Assembly (NCBI RefSeq): GCF_017873715.1
Contig: NZ_JAGGKM010000003.1
Coordinates: 248,001-312,000, forward strand
Reading direction: 5' to 3'
Source: Cytobacillus luteolus
Lineage (GTDB): Bacteria > Bacillota > Bacilli > Bacillales > Bacillaceae_L
DNA length: 64,000 nucleotides
The position numbers and the translations under genes were made by a program. Below, one piece after another: positions 8,451 through 17,324 of the stretch. Each line of letters begins with the position of its first letter. Positions within the stretch are counted from its first letter, which is position 1. A model generated the notes under the pieces. The model was given only the letters and a program-made list of their open reading frames with translations, made no database searches and was not told where the DNA came from.

Positions 8451-9281
8451 TTGAAGCATATTATTGATGCAGATTGGCTATTTTCGAGGATAAATGACTC
8501 AGATATACGTATTATCGATTGCCGTTTTCAATTAGGAAACCCGTCTTTTGGTTTGAATGAGTATATGAAAGAACATATAGAAGGGTCTATCTTCTATGAT
8601 TTAGAAAAGGATTTATCAGGACCAGTGATAGAACACGGTGGTAGACATCCTTTACCTTCTATAGAAGAACTTGTAGAAAAACTATCGGCAACAGGAATTA
8701 ATGAATCTGTGACAGTTGTTGCCTATGATGACCAAGGTGGGGCATTCGCTTCTAGGCTTTGGTGGCTTCTATCCTATTTGGGTCATAGGAATGTTTATAT
8801 ATTAGATGGTGGTTACTCTAGCTGGAAAGAGAAGGGCTATCCAGTGAACAGTAATGTACCAACGTTTACTAGAAGTAACTTTAGTCCAGAAGTTAGAAGT
8901 AGCATGGTTGTTGATATGGACGCTGTTAAAAAAGCAATTGAAACAAAATCTGCCATTCTCATTGATTCTCGTGAAAAGAACAGATATTTAGGAATCGAAG
9001 AGCCTATCGATAAAGTAGCTGGACATATTCCTGGTGCAGTAAATTCATTCTGGAAGGATGGGTTGAATGAACAAGGAAAATGGAAGAAATCTAAAGAACA
9101 AACAAGTCGTTTTTCTTCCATCGTAGGAGAAGATGATGAAATTATAGTTTATTGTGGATCGGGGATTACCGCTTGTCCTAATATTGTTGCTCTATCAGAA
9201 GCAGGCTTTCAAAATGTAAAGCTTTATAGTGGAAGTTGGAGTGGCTGGATTTCATATCCAGAAAATCCTATCGAGAAATAA
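8451..9281 (+). CDS. Thiosulfate/3-mercaptopyruvate sulfurtransferase (two rhodanese domains)
   Basis: 276 aa with an inactive N-terminal rhodanese domain (RIIDCRFQLGNPSFG...; YDDQGGAFASRLWWLL) and an active C-terminal domain whose loop is VYCGSGITACPN with the catalytic Cys at about residue 235. The CGSG(I/V)TA loop favours 3-mercaptopyruvate over thiosulfate in this family. A TTG start is chosen: GGGGGA lies 7 nt upstream and the nearby ATG is out of frame. Cytoplasmic sulfur-transfer enzyme; the acceptor is unknown. Confidence 0.9.
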   Translation: MKHIIDADWLFSRINDSDIRIIDCRFQLGNPSFGLNEYMKEHIEGSIFYDLEKDLSGPVIEHGGRHPLPSIEELVEKLSATGINESVTVVAYDDQGGAFASRLWWLLSYLGHRNVYILDGGYSSWKEKGYPVNSNVPTFTRSNFSPEVRSSMVVDMDAVKKAIETKSAILIDSREKNRYLGIEEPIDKVAGHIPGAVNSFWKDGLNEQGKWKKSKEQTSRFSSIVGEDDEIIVYCGSGITACPNIVALSEAGFQNVKLYSGSWSGWISYPENPIEK

Positions 9282-9350
9282 TATTATACATAATTAAATA
9301 TCCTTCAATTTATACTAATTGATATCTCACTTATATAGGTGGTGTACTCA

Positions 9351-9467
9351 ATGGCTAAAGAGAAGGATAAGCATAAAAAGAGTGAAAAAGAGGATTCTTT
9401 AAAAAGAGACTTTGTCTCCTATGCAGAAATAGAAGTAGAAAAAATGAGTAAAGAGAAAAAAGAATAG
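9351..9467 (+). CDS. Very small highly charged protein
   Basis: 38 aa beginning MAKEKDKHKKSEKEDSLKRD and ending KMSKEKKE. It has a GGTGG site before the ATG and a good terminator after the stop, so it is probably expressed. More than half of the residues are Lys, Glu or Asp. I do not recognise the family. Confidence 0.55.
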   Translation: MAKEKDKHKKSEKEDSLKRDFVSYAEIEVEKMSKEKKE

Positions 9468-9483
9468 TAGGTTTATTTGCAGG

Positions 9484-9514
9484 GCCTTTCCCATAGGGGA
9501 AGGCTTTTATTTTT
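9484..9514 (+). terminator. Intrinsic terminator
   Basis: GCCTTTCCC pairs with GGGGAAGGC (one G-T pair) around a short loop, then a T-rich run. Confidence 0.85.
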
Positions 9515-9531
9515 TTGATAACAAAAAAACG

Positions 9532-9950
9532 GTTTATGAGCCCTCAAAAGAGTAAAACAGCTAAGGTGAGGTGGTATAAATCAGTATATGCGCCCTCAAA
9601 AGAGTAAAACAGCTAAAGTGAGGTGGTATAAATCAGTATATGCGCCCTCAAAAGAGTAAAACAGCTAAGGTGAGGTGGTATAAATCAGTATATGCGCCCT
9701 CAAAAGAGTAAAACAGCTAAGGTGAGGTGGTATAAATCAGTTTATGCGCCCTCAAAAGAGTAAAACAACTAAGGTGAGGTGGCATAAATCAGTTTATGAG
9801 CCCTCAAAAGAGTAAAACAGCCAGGATGAGGTGGCATAATTCAGTTTATGAGCCCCCGAAAGAGTAATACAGCCAAGGTGAGGTGGCAAAAAATCAGTTT
9901 ATGAGCCCCAAAAAGAGCAAAACAGCCAAGGCGAGGTTGCATAAATAATA
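9532..9950 (+). repeat. Eight-unit 52-bp tandem repeat array
   Basis: Units start at 9541, 9593, 9645, 9697, 9749, 9801, 9853 and 9906, so the period is 52 bp (53 for the last). The core is CCCTCAAAAGAGTAAAACAG, then CTAAGGTGAGGTGGTATAAA. The first five units are nearly identical and the last three decay. Most units also contain an ATG followed by 23 codons that close in the next unit, but no ribosome site is well placed, so coding is doubtful. The array lies between the small charged gene and the ypcP promoter. Confidence 0.95.
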
Positions 9951-10037
9951 CAGTTCGTAAGTTTCCAAATTAGTAGTTAATGTTGGATAGATTAGCCAAA
10001 AGAAGAAGAAGGATTTTATAACCTACTAAGCTTACTA

Positions 10038-10046
10038 TGGTATAAT
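10038..10046 (+). promoter_or_regulatory. Extended -10 promoter of ypcP
   Basis: TGGTATAAT: a consensus -10 with the TG extension, 46 bp upstream of the ypcP ATG. The -35 is poor, as is common for extended -10 promoters. It still drives the truncated host gene. Confidence 0.6.
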
Positions 10047-10091
10047 AGACGATGTTCTGATAAAAAATCTAATTATACGAGGTATTAACAT

Positions 10092-10655
10092 ATGAATGAA
10101 TCGAAAGTTCTTTTAATAGATGGAATGGCACTTTTATTTAGATCTTTTTTTGCAACGGCAATGAGTGGCTATTATATGATTAATAGTAAAGGACAACCTA
10201 CGAATGCTGTTCATGGTTTTGTGAAACACATGCTTACTGCAGTAAATCATTTTAACCCTTCACATGTTGTCTGCTGCTGGGATATGGGGAGTACAACGTT
10301 CCGAACTGAAATGTTCTCAGATTACAAAGGAAATCGAAACGAGGCACCAATTGAGCTTGTCCCTCAATTTGAACTTGTTAAAGAAGTAGCAGCATCCTTT
10401 GATATCCCTAATATTGGGTTAAGCGGATATGAAGCTGACGATTGTATAGGAACACTAGCTAATCATTATCGAAAGCATGGACAGGTATCCATTCTTACTG
10501 GAGATCAGGATATTCTTCAGTTACTAGATGAGAATATTGAAGTAATTTTAATGAAAAAAGGTTTTGGGAATTATGCTGTCTATAACCCAACTGTTTTTTT
10601 TGAAGAAAAGGGAATTACTCCACTTCAAATGGTTGATTTAAAAGCCCTATTATGA
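10092..10655 (+). pseudogene. ypcP: 5' fragment of flap endonuclease / 5'-3' exonuclease gene, interrupted
   Basis: 187 codons. The first 186 encode the N-terminal PIN-like domain of a PolI-type 5' nuclease: VLLIDGMALLFRSFF with the first metal Asp, DYKGNRNEAP, YEADDCIGTLA and ILTGDQDILQL. The host sequence stops after MVDLKAL, just before the GD-x-SDN helix-3-turn-helix motif. The next codons, TTA and stop TGA, come from the element end. The remaining 102 codons are 26 kb away at 36661. In B. subtilis this enzyme (YpcP/FenA) removes RNA primers from Okazaki fragments. The fragment lacks the H3TH DNA-binding part and is unlikely to be active. Confidence 0.95.
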
Positions 10656-10663
10656 ACCCTAAC
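10649..10663 (+). repeat. Left terminal inverted repeat of the element
   Basis: ATTATGAACCCTAAC matches the reverse complement of the right end (36641-36655, ATTATGAAATCTAAA) at 12 of 15 positions. Its TGA is the stop codon that ends the truncated ypcP frame. A further direct copy of the core (TTATGAAAACTAA) lies at 10707-10719, 57 bp inside. Confidence 0.7.
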
Positions 10664-11195
10664 TAACATGTCCAAGAGATGGGCTTTTTTTTATGCTTGA
10701 AATTCCTTATGAAAACTAATTAATTTGTATATGTAGTTATGGTCTTTCAATAAATGCAAAAAATTCTTATATATAAAAAAGTAAATAGTGTAGTTAAAGT
10801 TACTGGTACTATAATATACTTTGATAGAATGAAAATACATAATCCATACATCAGAAAATGTATGGATTCATTAGAAAAGTTATTAAAAATTTTTAAAGAT
10901 GCTCCTCATAACACCCAGAAAATTATAGTCCTATGTAATTAAGTATAAGGATTTGTAACAGTAACAAAGTCAATAGAAAAAGATAAAGGAGTTCACAAGA
11001 TAAAAAGAAAAATCATAGAAATATTTGATTATTCTTAAAATTCATTAGTAAATTGAAGAAAATAACCACCTTTAAATTTAGGGAGTTTATTTGTTTAAGC
11101 AATATAGAATACTTGAACAAAATAGATACCAGAAGTGCCTAAAAACAAAGGTAATAAAATGGGTAAGTTTTTATTTAATTTCAAAGTCCTACTTA
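10664..11195. other. Left-end non-coding region of the element with hairpin
   Basis: I see no convincing gene here; the short open frames lack ribosome sites and family features. It contains the inner end-repeat copy (10707-10719) and a perfect 11-bp hairpin at 10841-10868 (AATCCATACAT, 6-nt loop, ATGTATGGATT). A weak GTCC/GGGC hairpin followed by eight T at about 10670-10692 could terminate transcription from the broken ypcP. Confidence 0.5.
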
Positions 11196-11251
11196 AAAAG
11201 CGTTTACAATATTTTAAAATCATCTATAATATAATATATTATTGTCTTAAT
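11196..11251 (+). promoter_or_regulatory. Promoter of the recombinase operon, enclosed by an inverted repeat
   Basis: TTTACA (11203-11208), 16-nt spacer and TATAAT (11225-11230) form a good sigma-A-type promoter. It is flanked by AAAAGCGT (about 11196-11203) and ACGCTTTT (about 11243-11250), an 8-bp inverted repeat that could be an operator or form a cruciform. Confidence 0.6.
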
Positions 11252-11274
11252 GACGCTTTTGTTTTTTATTTGTG

Positions 11275-11336
11275 GCCTCTTGGGCTGAATTTCACACGGG
11301 ATAAGTGTGTAGAATTCAGCCCAAGAGGCTTTTTTT
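11275..11336 (+). terminator. Very strong terminator-like hairpin between the promoter and tnpA
   Basis: Perfect 17-bp stem GCCTCTTGGGCTGAATT / AATTCAGCCCAAGAGGC, with an extra inner CACAC/GTGTG stem, followed by seven T. It lies after the promoter at 11203-11230 and 40 bp before the tnpA start. Most transcripts from that promoter should end as an RNA of about 100 nt, unless termination is regulated. It also shields the recombinases from host read-through. Confidence 0.85.
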
Positions 11337-11376
11337 ATTGTTTTTATACCCAATAAGGAATTAGGAGGTAGAACAA

Positions 11377-12756
11377 ATGAGTAAGGTACTGGACAGAGAA
11401 ACTTCGCTAGGAACAGTATATGAGAGGTTTGATAGTGATGGGGAACTCATTAATAAAGTAGGCATATTTGGGTTCATTCAGAAATCAGCTAACTGTCATT
11501 ATTTTGTAATTTTTAATGAAAGTGGAAATTTGCTTGAAGAACCAAACAATTACCTAAATAACATTATTGTTGATGAGGGATATAAGAAAAGAGAACAAGC
11601 ATTTACAGGATTAAAAGTTTTTTACTCTTTTATTAAATTATTTAACATTATCAATTTTTCATCTGGACTGAGTGAAGCAGAAACCAAACGTTTAATGGCT
11701 TTTCTTGAAGGTGGTAAAAGTAAGGGGAATAGATTTGATCTAGAATTAAAAACCAAGAGAGGAAATATAACAATCAATAATTATTTGGGAATTATTCGAG
11801 AATATTATAAACGGGTTTATCGGATAAAAGAGGGGCCACTATTTGATCAGAAAACAATCAAAGTAGAAAGTGGGGGAGGACTACTAGGGCATGCTAAAAA
11901 GAAAATAGTAGATAGATATAATTCCAATAAAAAGTTAAAACAAAATATCCATCCACCAAAATATATAAAAGAGCAACAGTATAAAGATATTCTAAATTAT
12001 ATTAGAATCTTCTGTGATATAAGAGAAGAAATAATTATACGTCTAATGTTTGAGTATGGTTTACGAATAGGTGAAGTTTTAGGCCTAACTTTTGAGGATA
12101 TCGAAAAACTTAAATCAGGAATAACCAGATTAATTCTTAGAAATCGAATATCTGATCGGCCTCATCAAAAAGCAAAAGGTGTTTATACACCACGAAGCAC
12201 GGAGGATTATTCTTCTAAAACATATACATCACGAAAAACTGGTTATCAAATTATTGTAATTAGTGATGAAATGAGAGATTTAATTGAAGAATATATTGAT
12301 TTAACTAGGAACCCAATACTATTAAATAAGTATCCAATAAAATTAAAAAATTTAACTGAAAAAGCATATGCAGATAGAGTGGGCCACTCATCTTTACTAA
12401 GTAATGAAAATCAATACATTTTTATAAGTAATCATCACTATACACCATTAAGTTCTACAGGTTGGAATTTAGTAATACGAAGAATTTTTGAAGTATTAGA
12501 TATTTATTTAGATGAGGATGTAAAGAAGACAAACCTTAATCATCGTTTTAGACATGGTTTTGCTATGAAAAAAGTAAAAGAGGGTTACTCAGAAGTTAAA
12601 TTAGCAAAAGCATTACGGCATTCAAATATATCAACAGTTTTGGTTTACTATAATCCAGATGAAGAGGAACAAAGTGACATACTTAAAAAAAACAATCAAC
12701 GTCAGAAAACTAAATTTGAAGTAAAGAACAAAAATAAAGGAGCCACGTATGTCTGA
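11377..12756 (+). CDS. tnpA: Tyrosine recombinase 1, TnpA-like
   Basis: 459 aa with a core-binding N-terminal half and a catalytic C-terminal half. Visible active-site boxes: FEYGLRIGEVLGLTFEDI (Arg I), LNHRFRHGFAMKKV (H-x-x-R) and LAKALRHSNISTVLVYYNP (His, then the Tyr nucleophile). Longer than Tn554 TnpA (361 aa). AGGAGG lies just before the ATG. It overlaps the next gene by 8 bp. In Tn554-type elements TnpA acts with TnpB and TnpC in site-specific excision and insertion. Confidence 0.88.
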   Translation: MSKVLDRETSLGTVYERFDSDGELINKVGIFGFIQKSANCHYFVIFNESGNLLEEPNNYLNNIIVDEGYKKREQAFTGLKVFYSFIKLFNIINFSSGLSEAETKRLMAFLEGGKSKGNRFDLELKTKRGNITINNYLGIIREYYKRVYRIKEGPLFDQKTIKVESGGGLLGHAKKKIVDRYNSNKKLKQNIHPPKYIKEQQYKDILNYIRIFCDIREEIIIRLMFEYGLRIGEVLGLTFEDIEKLKSGITRLILRNRISDRPHQKAKGVYTPRSTEDYSSKTYTSRKTGYQIIVISDEMRDLIEEYIDLTRNPILLNKYPIKLKNLTEKAYADRVGHSSLLSNENQYIFISNHHYTPLSSTGWNLVIRRIFEVLDIYLDEDVKKTNLNHRFRHGFAMKKVKEGYSEVKLAKALRHSNISTVLVYYNPDEEEQSDILKKNNQRQKTKFEVKNKNKGATYV

Positions 12757-15412
12757 TTATAAATACTGGATTAGTCAAGGATTAAAAGAAATTAGAAATT
12801 GGGTTAATGAAGGATTAACAATAAAAGAAATATATACAAAAATAGGCATCTCTAAATATAGATTTTCTCAATGGAGAAAACAAAATCAAGAACTAAATGT
12901 AATTATTAAAGAAAGAATAAGAACCTTTGAATATGAAAAAATGCTAACAGAAGAATCTTTACAAATTATAGAAAGTTTAGCCAAAAAAGGATTAACCAAA
13001 AAAGAGATATCAAAAACTTTAGGATATAATGAATTATATTTTCAAGAAATTTCAAATAGTTTTCCGATCATTAATAAAGCATTTCAAAGAGGGAAAGAAA
13101 AGACAGACTGGGGAATACCAATAGGAAACTTGATTTATAAATGGTCTAAAGATAAAGGTATTGAGGAAGGATATTTCAATCGTTTTTTTGATGTTTTAAC
13201 AACATTTATAAAGAAAGAAACTGATGTTAATTGGGATAACTACTGTAAAATTAGGGGGGAGATTTCAAGACTACCGTTACATTATTCAAAGTTATGGATA
13301 TTATCGACAGCAACTACCTCATTTTATCAGTATGTAGCCAATGTGACTTCTAATGAAGAAATTATAAGTTTTTTCGAAGACTACTCTCACTTATTAATTC
13401 ATACAGAAGTAAAGAAGAAGAAAATAAATCGTAAAACAAACGATTTTATTGAACACATAATACGTACAAATTTCCCACAGGGATCAAAGCCAAATGAAAT
13501 AGTACAAATTGCATACTTAAATAGAAATAATAATGAAAGGATAATGCACCTGTATGTAAAGAATGATAATCGTCACATATTTTCTATCATGAAAGGATTT
13601 ATTAAATACATTTGTAGTATTAGCTACGAGGAACTATCACTACTGGATTTTAGAGTTTTTATTTATTACTTTGATGAAAGTCTTTCAGGAAATTTAGTTA
13701 CAAAAACCAGTGACTTCAATGAAACAATATTTAAGATACAGTATAATTTTTATAAAAAAATTATTAAGTCTTTTGGTTGGAGTGAGGAAGAAGATAATAT
13801 TTACCTTATGTCCAACCTTCTAAGGTTTTATAAATATATAAATGATTCATATTTTGAGCAAAATGGTAAGTATTTATTTAATACAGCTTCTTTTAATAAA
13901 GATGTATTATCTATGAAAAAATTTTTAGAGAGTATTGAGGGAAATTATGAAATCTATATTTATAATCCAATTGATGATGTACCTAATTCAGATAAATGGG
14001 TATTGCTACCTGATAAAGCTAAAATAAAAAATATAAGAAACAATGTTAAAGTTTTTGCAGATTTTACAAAAGTAAAAAATTCGGAATTAAGGAAGGATTT
14101 AAAACAATACATCTGGATTAAGGGTTTAAATACAAAAAAAATAGGTTCTATTTTTAAAAGAATGATTTCCTTTTTAAATGAAGCAAGTGAATACTATGAA
14201 AATAGTAAAAATGTATTACAAATAAGTAAAGAAAATGCTAAATTATTTCAATCGTCGTTTCTATTGTTACATTATTCAAAATTAATTGCTAGAGAGGATT
14301 TTACACAAGACACAAAAAATTCATATATTGAAGCAATTAGATCATTTTTAGAATTTGTTAAAAATAAATATCAAATATCACAACTTCATATTCAGCAACT
14401 TTCTTATTTAACAATTGAATATGACGGAGGAACTCCGATATCTGTAGAAGATTACATAGAAATAAAAAGTGCTTTTCAAGAGCGTCAATTAACAGAAATT
14501 GATGAATTATTTTTTATAATATTCCAATTGTCAATAACGACTAAACTCAGAATTGGTGAAATTTTTGGATTGCAAAGAGATTGTATAGTGTCTACTAATA
14601 TAAGTGAAGGATATGGAGTTTTACAATATTATAGTAAGACCTCAAATGGTGAAATTATTAATGAGTTATTTTTATTAGAACATATAAGATTAATCCAACA
14701 AGCACTAAAAATTACTCATGAGGTTTTCGAGATAGCAGATGAATACTTTAAAAGGTTTGTATTTATTTGGTACAACAAATCAAATAGGAATGTACACAAA
14801 AGAGAAGCAACCACGCTGTTGCATAGCTATAATAAAGTTTTCAGGGATATCGTTTCTGAATTAAACAGTTCTGATAAAATTAAAAAATTGTATATACCAT
14901 ATAATGCTAGAGATACTTTCATAGAGAATGCGTGGCAAGGAGTGGAAGATGGAACGATTTCCACACTAGAAGTCACAACAGTTACTGGAAATACTGCAAG
15001 TGTTGCAGCTAAACACTATAGAACTAGGGAAAATATTGAGAGATATTTAGAAGCTCTATATGAAGTTACTTTAGATGATGTAAAAACTTATGGAAAAGTA
15101 CTAGAAAGTGAAGAATTAATTGAGAGCAATATTCCTGTTCAAGATAATACGGGGGTATGTTCAAGCGAAACATGTATCAAAAATATAGAAGAACAAATAC
15201 TGCACGATAGTGAGTACATTTGCTTAACTTGCAGAAATTTTATAACTACTGTTGAACGAGTTAAGGAATTTGAACGAAAATTAGAAATATATAAGGAGAG
15301 AATAGACCGAACGAATAATTCTAATGAAAGAAATTACTATAACGGACTAGTTAAGTTATACAGTGTGTACTTGGCTGAAATATATACAATAATGGAGAAC
15401 AAAAATGGATAG
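12749..15412 (+). CDS. Large tyrosine recombinase 2 with N-terminal HTH-like repeats and cysteine-rich tail
   Basis: 887 aa. The N-terminal 110 residues hold two HTH-like segments (WVNEGLTIKEIYTKIGISKYRF; LAKKGLTKKEISKTLGYNELYF). The recombinase domain shows TTKLRIGEIFGLQRDC (Arg I), a YSKTSNG lysine hairpin, NARDTFIENAW at the place of the H-x-x-R box, and AAKHYRTRENIERY near the nucleophile position. The usual His of box II is Asn/Ala here, so activity may differ. The tail has four cysteines (CSSETC ... CLTC), a possible zinc ribbon. It is an extra recombinase compared with Tn554. It overlaps its neighbours by 8 bp on each side. Confidence 0.75.
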   Translation: MSDYKYWISQGLKEIRNWVNEGLTIKEIYTKIGISKYRFSQWRKQNQELNVIIKERIRTFEYEKMLTEESLQIIESLAKKGLTKKEISKTLGYNELYFQEISNSFPIINKAFQRGKEKTDWGIPIGNLIYKWSKDKGIEEGYFNRFFDVLTTFIKKETDVNWDNYCKIRGEISRLPLHYSKLWILSTATTSFYQYVANVTSNEEIISFFEDYSHLLIHTEVKKKKINRKTNDFIEHIIRTNFPQGSKPNEIVQIAYLNRNNNERIMHLYVKNDNRHIFSIMKGFIKYICSISYEELSLLDFRVFIYYFDESLSGNLVTKTSDFNETIFKIQYNFYKKIIKSFGWSEEEDNIYLMSNLLRFYKYINDSYFEQNGKYLFNTASFNKDVLSMKKFLESIEGNYEIYIYNPIDDVPNSDKWVLLPDKAKIKNIRNNVKVFADFTKVKNSELRKDLKQYIWIKGLNTKKIGSIFKRMISFLNEASEYYENSKNVLQISKENAKLFQSSFLLLHYSKLIAREDFTQDTKNSYIEAIRSFLEFVKNKYQISQLHIQQLSYLTIEYDGGTPISVEDYIEIKSAFQERQLTEIDELFFIIFQLSITTKLRIGEIFGLQRDCIVSTNISEGYGVLQYYSKTSNGEIINELFLLEHIRLIQQALKITHEVFEIADEYFKRFVFIWYNKSNRNVHKREATTLLHSYNKVFRDIVSELNSSDKIKKLYIPYNARDTFIENAWQGVEDGTISTLEVTTVTGNTASVAAKHYRTRENIERYLEALYEVTLDDVKTYGKVLESEELIESNIPVQDNTGVCSSETCIKNIEEQILHDSEYICLTCRNFITTVERVKEFERKLEIYKERIDRTNNSNERNYYNGLVKLYSVYLAEIYTIMENKNG

Positions 15413-17324
15413 AAAAATGATTGATATTGACTTAGAGTGGAATGAGCCCAATATTATTGAGATATTAGCAGAGGAAAGACAAGAGCAAATATTTGAGCCA
15501 AATTATTTTATCACCAATGATATAAACTTTGCAGAAAATGTATGGGATTTTACTAGATTTATGAAAAACTATAATAACCCGAGTGATTATAAATTTAATT
15601 TTTCTCAGATACACTCAACTACCTTTCGCATAATTTTAAAGAAAACAGTACTAAGAAATGTATTTTTTAAAGAAAGGATTTCTAATAAAAGTAAAATACA
15701 TTCTGTCAAAAAAGCAATATTTGGCCCAGTATTAACTTTAATTAAATATTTAGAGAACGAGAAATTTATTTACGAGCCAGAGTTAATTACTGCTTTTATT
15801 ATTAAGCAGTATATAAAGAAAAAGTTTAACAACGTAACCGAAAGATACCTACAATTAATCATATCAGGATTAAAAAAAATCATTCATGAAATGGAGTTTT
15901 TAGGAATTGACTTAGATTATAGTTCTTTTGAATCGATTTGGACTAGCATTAATAGAAAGAAGATTAATAATGAAGTTGAAACAAATAAAACTCCTAATAT
16001 CCCCCAAAATTTATATAGCAAAATTAAAAAATGTGCATTAGAAGATATAGATAACGAAGCCCTTAACTATTCTCAAAGAACTACTGCTTGTATAATAATA
16101 ATACTTGCAAATACAGGTATGAGGATTGGGGAATGCGAGCTTTTAGAGGCAGACCGGTTAAAAAAGTTTAGTATTTTTAACGATTCAAAAAATGCATATT
16201 ATATTGAATTCATTACATATAAAACAACATTTGATATAGATGGTAAATGGACAGAAACAATCGCATCTCCGGAAGCGGTAAAAGCTTATAAAAAGTGGGT
16301 TGAAATATCTCAAAAGAGAAGAAAAAGATTTAATACTAATTACCTACACACTAATGAGTATACCGGTAAAAGGTATACACAAAACATGATTAGAAGAAAT
16401 ATTAAAATATTTTTTCTGAGACATCAAGCGGTATTAAATTTTGATTCTCTTTCTGAAATAGAAAAAAGTCAAATACATGTAACTACCCCTAGAACTTTTG
16501 TTAATAAGTATAAAACACAATTGTATATTGACTATAAGGAGTTAGATAAAGAGTTTTATTATATAAACCCTCATCAATTTCGAGTGGCATTAGTTAATCA
16601 ATTAAAAAATAGAGGTGTACAGTTACAATGGTTAAGAAGGCATATGAACCATCTAGAGGAAGAAATGACTAAACATTACTTTCGTGATGATGAAGACATT
16701 ATAGAAGCTTTATTCTATCGTGCATCTTCAGACGGTTCGATGTTAGAGTCTAATCCTAATAAGGTTAAACATAATATTAAGTGTGACTTTTCGGACGAAG
16801 AGTTAGTAAAGGCATATAATATTATTAATAACTTTTTATCAAAGAAGAAACTAAATATTTTCAAGGATATAGACCAGATTATTGATACTATGAAAAATAA
16901 TCCTTTGAGAGAAACATATGTAGGACTTTGTACAAAAGCAATTGGAACAATTTGCGAAAGGCAAGAACGGCTAGCTACAATTGAGAAATGGTATTTTATT
17001 AGACCACATATTGCTGATATTTCATCATTTGATTTCACATATAAGCGTTTTTGTGAAAAAGCCAAAGTTGTTGAACACAATAAAAAACTATTTGAAATAA
17101 ATCCTAAATTTGAACGTCAGTACTCTATAGAATACCAAGCATTAAAAAAATTTTATATCAATTGTTTTAGTGTTGAATTCTCTATGCTTTACGACAAAGT
17201 TAAAAATGGCGAAGAACGTAAAGTTTTAACTTCTTATCCCTGGTTGAAAGATGTTATAACAAGAATTAATGAAATTGAACTGGAGGTAGCCTTATGGGTG
17301 GAGAAGTTAACATTAGAGATATGA
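15405..17324 (+). CDS. tnpB: Tyrosine recombinase 3, TnpB-like
   Basis: 639 aa, close in size to Tn554 TnpB (630 aa). Catalytic boxes: ANTGMRIGECELLEADRL (Arg I), EFITYKTTFD (Lys), INPHQFRVALVNQLKNRG (H-x-x-R) and LQWLRRHMNHLEEEMTKHYF (His box and Tyr). A C-terminal extension of about 200 residues is helical. It overlaps the preceding gene by 8 bp and the following one by 31 bp, so the four genes form one tightly coupled operon. Confidence 0.85.
   Translation: MDRKMIDIDLEWNEPNIIEILAEERQEQIFEPNYFITNDINFAENVWDFTRFMKNYNNPSDYKFNFSQIHSTTFRIILKKTVLRNVFFKERISNKSKIHSVKKAIFGPVLTLIKYLENEKFIYEPELITAFIIKQYIKKKFNNVTERYLQLIISGLKKIIHEMEFLGIDLDYSSFESIWTSINRKKINNEVETNKTPNIPQNLYSKIKKCALEDIDNEALNYSQRTTACIIIILANTGMRIGECELLEADRLKKFSIFNDSKNAYYIEFITYKTTFDIDGKWTETIASPEAVKAYKKWVEISQKRRKRFNTNYLHTNEYTGKRYTQNMIRRNIKIFFLRHQAVLNFDSLSEIEKSQIHVTTPRTFVNKYKTQLYIDYKELDKEFYYINPHQFRVALVNQLKNRGVQLQWLRRHMNHLEEEMTKHYFRDDEDIIEALFYRASSDGSMLESNPNKVKHNIKCDFSDEELVKAYNIINNFLSKKKLNIFKDIDQIIDTMKNNPLRETYVGLCTKAIGTICERQERLATIEKWYFIRPHIADISSFDFTYKRFCEKAKVVEHNKKLFEINPKFERQYSIEYQALKKFYINCFSVEFSMLYDKVKNGEERKVLTSYPWLKDVITRINEIELEVALWVEKLTLEI

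Noticed and set aside
9532-9950. Possible CRISPR array
   Set aside because: The whole 52-bp unit is repeated with no unique spacers and no cas genes nearby; it is a plain tandem repeat. The same holds for 51617-51872.
10092-10655. ypcP truncated by a simple nonsense or frameshift mutation
   Set aside because: The missing C-terminal part is intact and in frame at 36661, and the stop lies in the element's terminal repeat; this is an insertion.
10754-10942. Short open frame of 62 codons in the element's left end
   Set aside because: No ribosome site, no family resemblance, and the perfect hairpin at 10841-10868 lies inside it.
11135-11356. Open frame of 73 codons before tnpA
   Set aside because: It runs across the promoter and the strong terminator hairpin, so it is a chance frame in regulatory sequence.
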